The notes under the pieces are model-generated. The model was not told where the DNA came from, did no database searches, and saw only the letters and a list, made by a program, of their open reading frames with translations. Source: Pseudoflavonifractor capillosus (GTDB taxonomy: Bacteria; Bacillota; Clostridia; Oscillospirales; Oscillospiraceae). Taken from it: 64,000 nt of DNA. Each line of letters opens with the position of its first letter. Positions within the stretch are counted from its first letter, which is position 1. The stretch covers positions 17,080 to 81,079 of the forward strand of contig NZ_JACJJE010000011.1 in the NCBI RefSeq assembly GCF_016899775.1, given 5' to 3'. The translations under genes and the position numbers were made by a program. Positions 50,360 through 57,915 of the stretch are shown here, in pieces.

Positions 50360-51727
50360 ATGGGTAAACTATTCGGAACCGACGGCATTCGCGGCGTAGT
50401 CAACGCCGGACTGGACGCGGACCTGGCCTACAAGGTGGGCCTGGCCGCGGCCCAGGTCCTGGCCAAGGGCAAGAAGCCGGGAGAAAAACCCCTGGTGACC
50501 ATCGGCAAGGACACCCGCATCTCCGGCGACCTGCTGAAGGGGTCCCTGATTGCGGGATTGTGCACGGCGGGAGCGGACGTGCTGGACCTGGGCACTCTGC
50601 CCACTCCCGGCGTGGCCTGGGTGACGGTGGACGAGAAGGCGGACGCCGGCATCGTCATCTCCGCCAGCCACAACCCCTTTGAGCACAACGGCATTAAAAT
50701 CTTCAACGGCCAGGGCTACAAGCTCTCCGACGAGCTGGAGGAGAAGATCGAGGACGTGGTCCTCTTCGGCCACAACGACGTGGGCCGGAAGACCGGCGGA
50801 GAGATCGGCAAGGTGAGCTATGTGGCCGAGAAGGCCGTCCTGGACTACATCGACCACCTGGAGTCCACCATCACCAGCGACCTGGCCGGTCTGCGCATCC
50901 TGGTGGACTGCGCCAACGGGGCCTCCTACACCACCGCCGCCCGGCTGTTCGACCGCTTCCCCAAGCTCCAGACCGACGTGATCAACGCCGACCCGGACGG
51001 GGTGAACATCAACGACAAGTGCGGCTCCACCCACATCGACAGCCTGGCCGCCATGGTGAAGGCGGGGGGCTACGACATCGGCATCGCCTTCGACGGGGAT
51101 GCGGATCGCTGTCTGGCGGTGGACGAGAACGGCGTGCTCATTGACGGCGACCAGATCATGGCCGCCTGCGGCCTGGACCGGAAGGGGAGAGGGGCGCTGC
51201 CCGGAGACACCGTGGTGGCCACCGTCATGTCCAACCTGGGGCTCCATGTCTTTGCCAAGGAGCACGGCCTGAAGCTGGAGATTACCGACGTGGGCGACCG
51301 GAACGTGCTGGAGCGGATGCTGGAGCAGGGCTACGTCCTGGGCGGCGAGCAGTCGGGGCACATGATCTTCACCGACTACGCCACCACCGGCGACGGCCAG
51401 CTCACCGCTCTGCAGGTGCTCTCTCTGCTGAAGGAGAGCGGCAAGAAGGCCTCCGAGCTCTTTGGGGCCTGCGCCCGGTACCCCCAGGTGCTCATCAATG
51501 TGCCGGTGGCCGACAACGATGTGAAAAAGGCCGTTATGGCCAGTCAGGCCCTTTGGGACGCGGTGAAGGCGGAGGAGGAGCAGCTCGCCGGAAGCGGCCG
51601 CATCCTGGTGCGCCCCTCGGGCACCGAGGCCCTCATGCGGGTGATGGTGGAGGCCAAGACCGAGGACGTTGCCCGCCAGACGGCCCAGCGGCTGGCACAG
51701 ATGATTCCCAGTCTCGCAAAGGAATAA
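50360..51727 (+). CDS. glmM: Phosphoglucosamine mutase
   Basis: GlmM converts glucosamine-6-phosphate to glucosamine-1-phosphate for UDP-GlcNAc and peptidoglycan. The 455-residue alpha-D-phosphohexomutase starts GKLFGTDGIRGVVN, has the phosphoserine loop ISASHNPFEHNGIKIF, and the metal-binding AFDGDADRCLAVD. It also has GGEQSGHMIFTDYATTGDG and the phosphate-binding RILVRPSGTEALMRVM. The ATG at 50360 is 9 bases after AGAGGG; an ATG three codons earlier is too close. cdaA and ybbR, frequent partners, are not present upstream. Confidence 0.97.
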   Translation: MGKLFGTDGIRGVVNAGLDADLAYKVGLAAAQVLAKGKKPGEKPLVTIGKDTRISGDLLKGSLIAGLCTAGADVLDLGTLPTPGVAWVTVDEKADAGIVISASHNPFEHNGIKIFNGQGYKLSDELEEKIEDVVLFGHNDVGRKTGGEIGKVSYVAEKAVLDYIDHLESTITSDLAGLRILVDCANGASYTTAARLFDRFPKLQTDVINADPDGVNINDKCGSTHIDSLAAMVKAGGYDIGIAFDGDADRCLAVDENGVLIDGDQIMAACGLDRKGRGALPGDTVVATVMSNLGLHVFAKEHGLKLEITDVGDRNVLERMLEQGYVLGGEQSGHMIFTDYATTGDGQLTALQVLSLLKESGKKASELFGACARYPQVLINVPVADNDVKKAVMASQALWDAVKAEEEQLAGSGRILVRPSGTEALMRVMVEAKTEDVARQTAQRLAQMIPSLAKE

Positions 51728-51808
51728 AACTGGAAAAATCGGGAAAGTATATGGAAATATGAACAAAATATTTCCGGATACCCCTTGACAAAACCAGTCA
51801 TTTTGTTT

Positions 51809-52450
51809 ATGATGGATAGCAACCGGAATAAAAATGAGCCAATACCGGATTTCCAGTCCTTACCGGACGAGGAAATATGCCTTCTGGCAGGGGCGGGGAA
51901 CGCCGCCGCTGAGGAGGAGCTGGTCCGCCGCTACGGCCGCCTGGTGCGCGCCTGCGCCCGCCCGCTGTTTCTGGCGGGAGGGGACAGCGAGGACCTGTTC
52001 CAGGAGGGCATGCTGGGACTGCTCACCGCCATCCGCGGCTTTGAGGGCGGGAGGGACGCATCCTTCCGCACCTTTGCAGAGATCTGCATCCGAAGCCGGC
52101 TGTACAGCGCGGTGCGCGCCGCCCAGGGCAGCAAACATTCCCCTTTAAATCACAGCGTCTCATTCGAACCCCCTCTTTTTGACGGAACCAATGCGTACCT
52201 GTTTTCCAGCGAAGAGAGCCCGGAAGATGTCATCATTGGCAGGGAGGAACTGAGAGAGCGTCTGGACGCTCTGAAGGGCCAGTTATCTGAGTTCGAAGCA
52301 AGCATCCTGTCCCCCTATTTAAGCGGCCTCTCCTGCGGAGAGATCGCCCGGCGGGTGGGCCGGTCCCCCAAGGCGGTGGACAACGCGGTCCAGCGAATCC
52401 GCCGGAAGGTGGCCCGGAACTTTTCTTCCAGCGGATCCAGCGAGAGCTGA
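51809..52450 (+). CDS. sigH: Sporulation sigma factor SigH-like
   Basis: This 213-residue sigma-70 family protein resembles Bacillus SigH/Spo0H, which starts sporulation and transition-state transcription. Region 2 contains LVRRYGRLVRACARPLFLAG, DSEDLFQEGMLGLLTAIRGF and SFRTFAEICIRSRL. The linker AAQGSKHSPLNHSVSFE matches SigH. Region 4 has LSPYLSGLSCGEIARRVGRS and AVDNAVQRIRRKVAR. Two adjacent ATGs (51809, 51812) are the only good starts and lack a Shine-Dalgarno. They also overlap a textbook promoter, TTGACA (51785-51790), 17 bases, TATGAT (51808-51813). So the real start or the promoter call is open. Confidence 0.88.
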   Translation: MMDSNRNKNEPIPDFQSLPDEEICLLAGAGNAAAEEELVRRYGRLVRACARPLFLAGGDSEDLFQEGMLGLLTAIRGFEGGRDASFRTFAEICIRSRLYSAVRAAQGSKHSPLNHSVSFEPPLFDGTNAYLFSSEESPEDVIIGREELRERLDALKGQLSEFEASILSPYLSGLSCGEIARRVGRSPKAVDNAVQRIRRKVARNFSSSGSSES

Positions 52451-52513
52451 TCGCAATATTACACCACCCATGCACAACGCCTCTGGGTAACGAGTCAAAG
52501 AGAGGGAAACCAA

Positions 52514-52795
52514 ATGTACGAAGACAAGATCCTGGTATGCAAAGAGTGCGGTAACGAGTTCACCTTTACCGCCGGTGAGCAGGAGTTCTACGCCGAGCGC
52601 GGCTTCCAGAACGAGCCCCAGCGCTGCAAGGCCTGCCGTGACGCCCGCAAGAATGCCGCCCGCGGCCCCCGTGAGTATTTCACCGCTGTGTGCGCTGCCT
52701 GCGGCGGCGAGGCTCGGGTGCCTTTCGAGCCCAAGTCCGACCGTCCCGTCTACTGCAGCGAGTGCTTCGCCAAGATGCGCGAGCAGCAGGGCTGA
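52514..52795 (+). CDS. Zinc-ribbon protein (two CxxC pairs per half)
   Basis: This 93-residue protein has two zinc-binding parts: CKECGNEFTFTAGEQEFYAE with CKACRD, and CAACGGEARVPFEPKSDRPVYCSECF. This is the 'probable zinc-ribbon' (zf-CxxC) type seen in many Clostridia, often highly expressed. Codons are strongly biased (GGT/CGC/AAG), in line with abundant expression. GAGAGGGAAACC precedes the ATG. It follows sigH by 63 bases and is closed by a terminator. No partner is known; nucleic-acid binding is possible. Confidence 0.85.
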   Translation: MYEDKILVCKECGNEFTFTAGEQEFYAERGFQNEPQRCKACRDARKNAARGPREYFTAVCAACGGEARVPFEPKSDRPVYCSECFAKMREQQG

Positions 52796-52808
52796 TTGCC
52801 AGTTGATC

Positions 52809-52839
52809 CAAAGGGCGCCCCAAGCGGGCGCCCTTTTTG
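52809..52839 (+). terminator. Intrinsic terminator after the zinc-ribbon gene
   Basis: AAAGGGCGCCC and GGGCGCCCTTT close on CAAGC, followed by T's. Confidence 0.92.
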
Positions 52840-52966
52840 TCTGCCTTCGCGGCACGATTGGAAAAAGGAGGGGCGCAACCGCCGGTTGCGCAGATTCCAG
52901 CCCGGGCTGGTGGCTGCGCAACCGCCCATCTGGTAGCATAAACAGCAGAAAGGAGGGAAGCGGACC

Positions 52967-53452
52967 ATGACCATCGGAGAAACCATTCAGCGCCTGCGGA
53001 CAAAGCGCCGCCTCTCCCAGGAGCAGCTGGCTGAGCTGGTGGGGGTGTCCCGCCAGGCGGTGAGCAAGTGGGAGCTGAATGCCGCCCTGCCTGACACGGA
53101 CAAATTGGTCCCCCTGGCCCGGGCCCTGGGGGTGTCCGTTGATGAGCTGTTGGGCAATGTCTCAGAAAACGGGGTGAGCGCAACTCCCTCTCCGGAGCGG
53201 CCCCCCAGACAGCCCGACTGGCTTGCCACCCACTGGTATTGGCTGGGGTTGGTTCTCATGGCTGTTGGGCTCTATCAGCTGATACAGCTGCTCCCTGGAA
53301 TTTCCTCCATCGCCGCTGTTGGGGGCGTGAGAGTTATGTTCGGCTTTTTGTTGATGCTGGGACTGGCACCCATGGCTGCGGTGATCGCGGGCCTGCTGAT
53401 TTTCTTTCTGGGGCGGCGGCACGTGCGGAAAAAATACGGGCGTGAGCCTTAG
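52967..53452 (+). CDS. Xre-type HTH regulator with C-terminal membrane helices (copy 1)
   Basis: This 161-residue protein has an N-terminal HTH of the Xre/Cro type (GETIQRLRTKRRLSQEQLAE, helix-turn-helix LAELVGVSRQAVSKWE, residues ~15-40; PLARALGVSVDELLG). A linker follows, and then two membrane segments near 90-110 and 122-146 (VMFGFLLMLGLAPMAAVIAGLLIFFLG). Such proteins are membrane-tethered regulators of unknown signal. AAGGAGGG stands 9 bases before the ATG. It is followed by a near-duplicate after 22 bases. Confidence 0.87.
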   Translation: MTIGETIQRLRTKRRLSQEQLAELVGVSRQAVSKWELNAALPDTDKLVPLARALGVSVDELLGNVSENGVSATPSPERPPRQPDWLATHWYWLGLVLMAVGLYQLIQLLPGISSIAAVGGVRVMFGFLLMLGLAPMAAVIAGLLIFFLGRRHVRKKYGREP

Positions 53453-53474
53453 CCTTGGGTAGGAGGGGACAGGC

Positions 53475-54023
53475 ATGCTGGGAGAAACCATTCAGGCTCT
53501 GCGGAGACAGAAAAATCTGACGCAGGAGCAGCTGGCCGAGCTGGTGGGGGTGTCCCGCCAGGCGGTGAGCAAGTGGGAGCTGAATAATGCCCTGCCTGAC
53601 ACGGATAAATTGGCCCCTCTGGCCCGGGCCCTGGGGGTGTCGGCGGAGGAGCTGCTGGGAAACGCCGGCAGACTGGAGAACGACAGGGCTGTGCCCCAGG
53701 AGCCCTCCGCCCGGCAGTCCGTCCGTTGGTACTGGCTGGGGATAGTGCCGATTCTGGGCGGTTTGGGCTATCTGATTGTCAGGACCGTCTCCGTTCTGCG
53801 GTTGTATCAGAGCATCAAGACGGTGACGCCACTGTTTCAAATGGGGTTTTCCATCCCTCCACTGGTGGAGGAGCTCTACGGTCCCTATTTGAATGAGGAC
53901 GGGGAGATCGACCTCTGGCAGCTGTTCTCGCCCATGGTACAGGCCGGTCTGATCTTTCTGCTCGCCCTCGCGGCCGGACTTTTGATCTTCTTCCTGGGCC
54001 GGCGGAAATACGGTGGGAAATAA
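53475..54023 (+). CDS. Xre-type HTH regulator with C-terminal membrane helices (copy 2)
   Basis: This 182-residue paralogue of the gene before it has the same HTH domain (LAELVGVSRQAVSKWELNNA, LPDTDKLAPLARALGVS), two membrane segments and the same end (AGLLIFFLGRR). The DNA of the HTH part is almost identical between the copies, while the C-terminal halves are much diverged. Between the membrane segments this copy has a longer loop (LYGPYLNEDGEIDLWQLF), which could sense an outer signal. TAGGAGGGGACAGGC precedes ATG 53475. Targets are unknown. Confidence 0.87.
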   Translation: MLGETIQALRRQKNLTQEQLAELVGVSRQAVSKWELNNALPDTDKLAPLARALGVSAEELLGNAGRLENDRAVPQEPSARQSVRWYWLGIVPILGGLGYLIVRTVSVLRLYQSIKTVTPLFQMGFSIPPLVEELYGPYLNEDGEIDLWQLFSPMVQAGLIFLLALAAGLLIFFLGRRKYGGK

Positions 54024-54042
54024 TATTTTTTACAATTTCCCA

Positions 54043-54071
54043 TTGAAAAAGCAGGAAGGTTCGGCTATACT
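54043..54071 (+). promoter_or_regulatory. Promoter of the DUF1858 gene
   Basis: TTGAAA (54043-54048), 17 bases, TATACT (54066-54071), 36 bases before the start. Confidence 0.82.
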
Positions 54072-54106
54072 ACTCTCGTAACCCAAGAAGAATGGAGGAG
54101 ATTCCC

Positions 54107-54310
54107 ATGACCATTACAAAGGACACCATCATTGGTGATATTCTGACCATTGCCCCCCAGACCGCGCCCCTGTTCATGAACATCGGCATGCACTGCCTGG
54201 GCTGCCCCGCCTCCCGGGGTGAGACCGTGGAGCAGGCCTGCATGGTCCACGGCGTGGAAGTGGACGACCTGCTGGCCAAGGTCAACGAGATGATCGCCGC
54301 CGGCGAGTAA
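54107..54310 (+). CDS. DUF1858 domain protein
   Basis: This 67-residue protein is a single DUF1858 domain (ITKDTIIGDILTIAPQTAPL, FMNIGMHCLGCPASRGETVE). Its CxxC pair (HCLGC) is typical of the hydrid-cluster-associated small proteins in anaerobes. The family is found next to or fused with nitric-oxide or redox proteins; no such partner is present here. GGAGGAG lies 6 bases before ATG 54107. A terminator hairpin follows. Confidence 0.9.
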   Translation: MTITKDTIIGDILTIAPQTAPLFMNIGMHCLGCPASRGETVEQACMVHGVEVDDLLAKVNEMIAAGE

Positions 54311-54317
54311 GACCGAG

Positions 54318-54352
54318 AACGGGCCGGGGCGGAGAAATCCGCCCCGGCCCAG
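54318..54352 (+). terminator. Terminator-like hairpin after the DUF1858 gene (first of two copies)
   Basis: GGGCCGGGGCGGA and TCCGCCCCGGCCC form a 13-bp stem around GAAA, followed by AGTTT. The core of 25 bases recurs at 54571-54595. Confidence 0.75.
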
Positions 54353-54570
54353 TTTGCAGAAAACCCTCTGTTAAGACGAATCTGCCCGAGTTTTGGCGGG
54401 GGAGCTCGAGGGGGCGGCAGCCCGCCTCGAGTGGGATCGAATGCCCTGAATGCCTTGCTTGGCAAGGCGTTCAGAGAGCGCAGCGAGGACTTTTCCGCCG
54501 CTGGGCGGCGGGAAAGTAACGACATTTTTCAGGCTGGCGGGAAAGTCCCTGGACTTTTTCGACAGCCTGA
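54353..54570. other. Non-coding insert between two copies of the same hairpin
   Basis: It holds an inverted repeat with CTCGAG (54402-54433), a CGCCGCTGGGCGGCGGGAAAGTAAC piece like the arm of the interspersed repeat (54496-54519; first 20: CGCCGCTGGGCGGCGGGAAA), and CAGGCTG/CAGCCTG (54531-54569). No gene is seen. Confidence 0.55.
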
Positions 54571-54602
54571 GCCGGGGCGGAGAAATCCGCCCCGGTTTTT
54601 TA
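54571..54602 (+). terminator. Second copy of the DUF1858 terminator hairpin, with T run
   Basis: GCCGGGGCGGAGAAATCCGC followed by CCCGG is identical to 54323-54347, but here six T's follow, making a full intrinsic terminator. Confidence 0.85.
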
Positions 54603-54632
54603 TCTTCCGCCTGGAAAGACGGTGAACAGACT

Positions 54633-55340
54633 ATGAGACATACCCTTGAACTGACCCCGCGCCTGCGCACGGCGGCGGACCTGGTGCCCGCCGGGGCCCG
54701 GCTGGCGGACATCGGCACCGACCACGCCTATCTGCCTGCCGCCCTGCTGCTGGAGGGAAAAATTCCATACGCCATCGCCGCCGACCTGCGCCACGGGCCC
54801 CTGCTCCGTGCCAAAGAGACGGCGGCGGAGTACGGCTGCCGGGACAAGATGGGCTTCCGCCTGTGCGACGGCCTGAAGGGCATCCGCCCGGAGGAGACCG
54901 AAGCCATTGTCATCGCCGGCATGGGGGGCGAGACCATCGCCCAGATTTTAGCGGCCGCCCCCTGGGTGCGGGAGCGGAACGTGCCCCTGGTGCTCCAGCC
55001 CATGAGCTCCCTGCCCGACCTGAGGGAGTGGCTCCAGAAAAACGGCTATGCTATCCGGGAGGAGCGCCTGGCCCGGGAGGAGGACGCCATCTATGTGGTG
55101 ATGTCCGTCCAGGCGGGGGAGATGGCCCCCCTCACCCCGGCGGAGCTGTGGGCGGGGCGGCAGAGCCGGGACGCGCTGCGGGGCCCCTATCTGGAGGGCC
55201 TCATCCGCAAGCTGGACCGGGCCATCGCCGGACTGTCCCTGGCCCGGGAGGGCAGGGGAGAGGCCCGGAAGCAGGAGCTGGAGCAGGTGCGGGACGGCCT
55301 GCAGGACATGAAAAAGGAGTGGGACGGATGGCAACGGTAA
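54633..55340 (+). CDS. trmK: tRNA (adenine-22 N1) methyltransferase TrmK
   Basis: TrmK methylates N1 of A22 in bacterial tRNAs. The 235-residue protein starts LTPRLRTAADLVPAGARLAD, has the SAM loop ADIGTDHAYLPAALL and AADLRHGPLLRAKETA. The family signature VIAGMGGETIAQILA follows, then LQPMSSLPDLREWLQKNGY. The C-terminal coiled helices (RKLDRAIAGLSLAREGRGEARKQ) are also typical. ATG 54633 starts the usual N terminus; no strong ribosome site is seen. It overlaps the Nif3-like gene by 13 bases, the common Firmicute pair. Confidence 0.95.
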   Translation: MRHTLELTPRLRTAADLVPAGARLADIGTDHAYLPAALLLEGKIPYAIAADLRHGPLLRAKETAAEYGCRDKMGFRLCDGLKGIRPEETEAIVIAGMGGETIAQILAAAPWVRERNVPLVLQPMSSLPDLREWLQKNGYAIREERLAREEDAIYVVMSVQAGEMAPLTPAELWAGRQSRDALRGPYLEGLIRKLDRAIAGLSLAREGRGEARKQELEQVRDGLQDMKKEWDGWQR

Positions 55341-56128
55341 GAGACATTTTTGCACAGATGGACCAGTGGGCCCCCTTTGAGACCCAGATGGACTTTGACA
55401 ACGCCGGATTCCTGGTGGGCCGGGGGGAGCGGGAGGTCCGGAAGATCCTGGTCTCCCTGGACATCACAGAGCAGGTGGCGGACGAGGCGGCGGAGTGGGG
55501 AGCCGACCTGATCGTGGCCCACCACCCGGTGATCTTCCACCCGGTGAAGCGCCTCACCGACGAGACCCCCACCGGCCGGACCCTGCTGGCCCTGGCGGAG
55601 CGGGGCATCGCCGCCATCTGCGCCCACACCAACCTGGACGCCGCCCAGGGGGGCGTGAACGTGTGCCTGGCCCAGGCCCTGGAGCTCACCGACCTGGAGC
55701 AGCTTCACCAGGACGGCGTGGACCGCAGCGGCCAGCCCTACGGCATCGGCCGGGTGGGGAACGTCTCCGCCAACAACAGCCTGTCCGCCGGGGAGTATGC
55801 CGCCTTTGTGAAGGAGAAGCTCCACGCCGCCGGGGTGCGCTTTGCCGACGGCGGGAAGCCGGTGCGGCGGGTGGCCGTGGGGGGAGGCTCCTGCGGCTCC
55901 ATGTTGTCTGACGCGGTTGCCGCCGGGTGCGACACCTTCGTCACCGCCGACGTGAAGTATGACCAGTTCCTGGAGGCTAAGGCCCTGGGCATCACCCTCA
56001 TGGACGCGGGGCACTACGCCACGGAAAACGTGGTCTGCCCCAAGATCGTTCAGTATCTGTCCCTGAAGTTCCCGGGCATCCCGGTAAAAATTTCTCAGAC
56101 CCACCAGGAGGCCTACGGGTGCGTATAA
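55328..56128 (+). CDS. Nif3-like dinuclear metal centre protein (YqfO/UPF0135)
   Basis: This 266-residue protein of the Nif3/DUF34 family forms hexamers with a dinuclear metal site and has an unsettled role; GTP cyclohydrolase-like similarity has been proposed. The start MATVRDIFAQMDQWAPFETQ, DFDNAGFLVG, VSLDITEQVADEA, DLIVAHHPVIFHPVKRL (the HH pair binds metals), ICAHTNLDAAQGGVN and DAGHYATE are all present. The gene overlaps trmK and is cotranscribed with it. The short form lacks the PII-like insertion of YqfO. Confidence 0.93.
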   Translation: MATVRDIFAQMDQWAPFETQMDFDNAGFLVGRGEREVRKILVSLDITEQVADEAAEWGADLIVAHHPVIFHPVKRLTDETPTGRTLLALAERGIAAICAHTNLDAAQGGVNVCLAQALELTDLEQLHQDGVDRSGQPYGIGRVGNVSANNSLSAGEYAAFVKEKLHAAGVRFADGGKPVRRVAVGGGSCGSMLSDAVAAGCDTFVTADVKYDQFLEAKALGITLMDAGHYATENVVCPKIVQYLSLKFPGIPVKISQTHQEAYGCV

Positions 56129-56133
56129 TGCGC

Positions 56134-56172
56134 CGAACCCCATCCGCGGTCAGCGGATGGGGTTCGTTTTTG
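56134..56172. terminator. Terminator between the Nif3-like gene and the convergent operon
   Basis: GAACCCCATCCGC and GCGGATGGGGTTC form a 13-bp stem around four bases, followed by GTTTTTGC. It can serve the plus-strand operon. Confidence 0.88.
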
Positions 56173-56185
56173 CTCAAAAGTCTGC

Positions 56186-56629
56186 TCAGGGGCGCTGCGC
56201 CGCCTCCCCGGGCTCTGCCAGGGCGATGGTGATGGGTTGGGCCCCCTCATAGAGGCACTTGCGGCCCAGCCGGTACAGGCGGTCCAGGCCGCCGGTGATG
56301 GTGAGAAAATGGTTCCCCGCCAGCTGTCCCACCTTGCTGGCAAATCGGACGCTGCCATAGGCCAGGATCATCTCCATCTCGCTGATGCCGCCGGGGTAGA
56401 GGAGCATCTCTCCCTTGCTGGGGAAGCTGGTGTGGTTTTCATAGGTGAGACCCTCCCAGCGGGTGTCCCCCATGGGAATCCACATGCCCTCGCCGCTCCA
56501 GCGGACGTGGATCATCTGATTTTGAATGGGGAGCATGGACTTGAAGATGGCGCAGGTCTTGGGGGCGAGTTCCTCCTCCAGAACGGCGGAAAATACTTCG
56601 CCGCCGCAGGTGATGGTTACCTCTGTCAT
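56186..56629 (-). CDS. DUF3830 cyclophilin-like protein
   Basis: This 147-residue protein is probably of the DUF3830 family, with a cyclophilin-like beta barrel. Visible parts are VLEEELAPKTCAIFKSMLP, MIHVRWSGEGMWIPMGD, ENHTSFPSKGEMLLYPGG and EMILAYGSVRFASKVGQLAG. The family often lies in operons with metabolic enzymes of dicarboxylate or amidohydrolase type and is thought to bind a small ligand. GGAGGGACCGCAGT precedes the ATG. It is the last gene of the fumarase operon. Confidence 0.82.
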   Translation of the reverse strand: MTEVTITCGGEVFSAVLEEELAPKTCAIFKSMLPIQNQMIHVRWSGEGMWIPMGDTRWEGLTYENHTSFPSKGEMLLYPGGISEMEMILAYGSVRFASKVGQLAGNHFLTITGGLDRLYRLGRKCLYEGAQPITIALAEPGEAAQRP

Positions 56630-56642
56630 ACTGCGGTCCCTC

Positions 56643-57293
56643 CTATGGTTTGCTTTGCTCCGGAGGCCCCTCCAGGTCCAGCCGTTTGTTCAGGTACCCG
56701 TCGGCGCAGTAAATGGCGGCGACCGGGTTGTTGCCGGTGACCCGGTCCTTGGCCACCAGGGTGGTGACCAGGGCCTTGGAATATTTGTAGAACAGGGAGT
56801 CGTGGCCCACGCACAGCCCCAGGCACACGTTGAACTGGGTTCCCTCCCGGTTCAGAAGCTCCGCCTGGGCGATGGGGTTGCACATGGCCTCGTAGGTGCC
56901 GGGGCGCACCCGGAACTGCTGGGGCACCTCCGCCTTGTCCTTGGGGATGGAGCCCGTCTTGCAGATGACGGACACCACCTCAAAGCCGTTTTTCCGGAAA
57001 ATCCGGTCCACCACGGCGGCCTCCTTGTGGAGCCCGGCGCAGAAGGCCAGCCCCAGCTTGGTGTAGCCCATGCGGCGGGCGAATTCCATCACCTCCCGCA
57101 GGCGGGGCCACTGTCCGTAGCCGAGGGCCTCCACCGCGGCGCTGGCCACGAAAAAGTTGTGGTTCTCCGGCTTGAAATACTCCTCCAGGACCTGCTCAAA
57201 GAAGGCCGAGTCGTGCATGGGACAGTTTTTGGGCATCTGGTCCAGCTTCCCGGACCGGCAGGCCTCGATGGCGCACTGGGCGCAGGTGAACAT
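56643..57293 (-). CDS. DUF1847 putative metal-binding protein
   Basis: This 216-residue protein is of the DUF1847 family. It has N-terminal cysteines (CAQCAIEAC and CPMHD) in a zinc-finger-like setting. RLREVMEFARRMGYTKLGLA follows, with FCAGLHKEA, VSVICKTGSIPKD, MCNPIAQAELLN and NVCLGLCVGHDSLFYKYSKA. The many conserved Cys, His and Asp residues suggest a metal or Fe-S centre. No function is known. It lies between the fumarase subunits and the DUF3830 gene on one transcript. AGGAGGGATTTCC precedes the ATG. Confidence 0.9.
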   Translation of the reverse strand: MFTCAQCAIEACRSGKLDQMPKNCPMHDSAFFEQVLEEYFKPENHNFFVASAAVEALGYGQWPRLREVMEFARRMGYTKLGLAFCAGLHKEAAVVDRIFRKNGFEVVSVICKTGSIPKDKAEVPQQFRVRPGTYEAMCNPIAQAELLNREGTQFNVCLGLCVGHDSLFYKYSKALVTTLVAKDRVTGNNPVAAIYCADGYLNKRLDLEGPPEQSKP

Positions 57294-57333
57294 GGAAATC
57301 CCTCCTCATCAGAACTGGAATGGAGCTGGGCCG

Positions 57334-57897
57334 TTACCCCTGGTCCCGGCTGGCCAGATAGGCGGCGGGGCCGCTCTCGTACAAATCTCCCCCGTGGGAG
57401 TCCAGAATGACGGTGAGGGGGAAGTCCTCCACCTCCAGCTTCCGCACCGCCTCACAGCCCAGGTCTTCCCAGCAGATGACCTCCAGCTCCTTCACGCTGG
57501 CGGCCATCAGGGCCCCCGCGCCGCCAAGGGCGGCCAGGTAGACCCCGCCATTGCGGACCACCGCGTCCTTCACCGCCTGGTTCCGCTTGCCCTTGCCGAT
57601 CATAATGAGCTGGCCCAAATCCAGCAGTCTGGGGGAGTAGGCGTCCATCCGGCCGCTGGTGGTGGGACCGGCGGAGCCGATGACCTCGCCCGGCCGCTCC
57701 GGGGTGGGGCCCACGTAGTACACGGCGGAGCCCTCCACCGGGAAGGGGAGGGGCTCTCCCGCGTCCAGCCGCTCCATCATCCGCTTGTGGGCGGCGTCCC
57801 GGGCGGTGTACACCGTGCCCGAGAGCAGAACGGTGTCCCCGGCCTTCAGCGGGGCCAGGTCCTCCCGGGTGACGGGGGTTTTCAGCTTATATTGCAT
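57334..57897 (-). CDS. Class I fumarate hydratase, beta subunit
   Basis: This is the C-terminal (beta) half of the oxygen-sensitive iron-sulphur fumarase, 187 residues. The typical LKAGDTVLLSGTVYTARDAA, HKRMMERLDAGEPLP, YYVGPTPERPGEVIGSAGPT and TSGRMDAYSPRLLDLG blocks are present. GKGKRNQAVKDA and VYLAALGGAGAL follow. The protein acts with the alpha subunit encoded just upstream to hydrate fumarate to malate, or performs the same reaction on a related dicarboxylate (mesaconate, tartrate). GGGAGGAATCACC is before the ATG. Confidence 0.93.
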   Translation of the reverse strand: MQYKLKTPVTREDLAPLKAGDTVLLSGTVYTARDAAHKRMMERLDAGEPLPFPVEGSAVYYVGPTPERPGEVIGSAGPTTSGRMDAYSPRLLDLGQLIMIGKGKRNQAVKDAVVRNGGVYLAALGGAGALMAASVKELEVICWEDLGCEAVRKLEVEDFPLTVILDSHGGDLYESGPAAYLASRDQG

Positions 57898-57915
57898 GGT
57901 GATTCCTCCCTCTCT

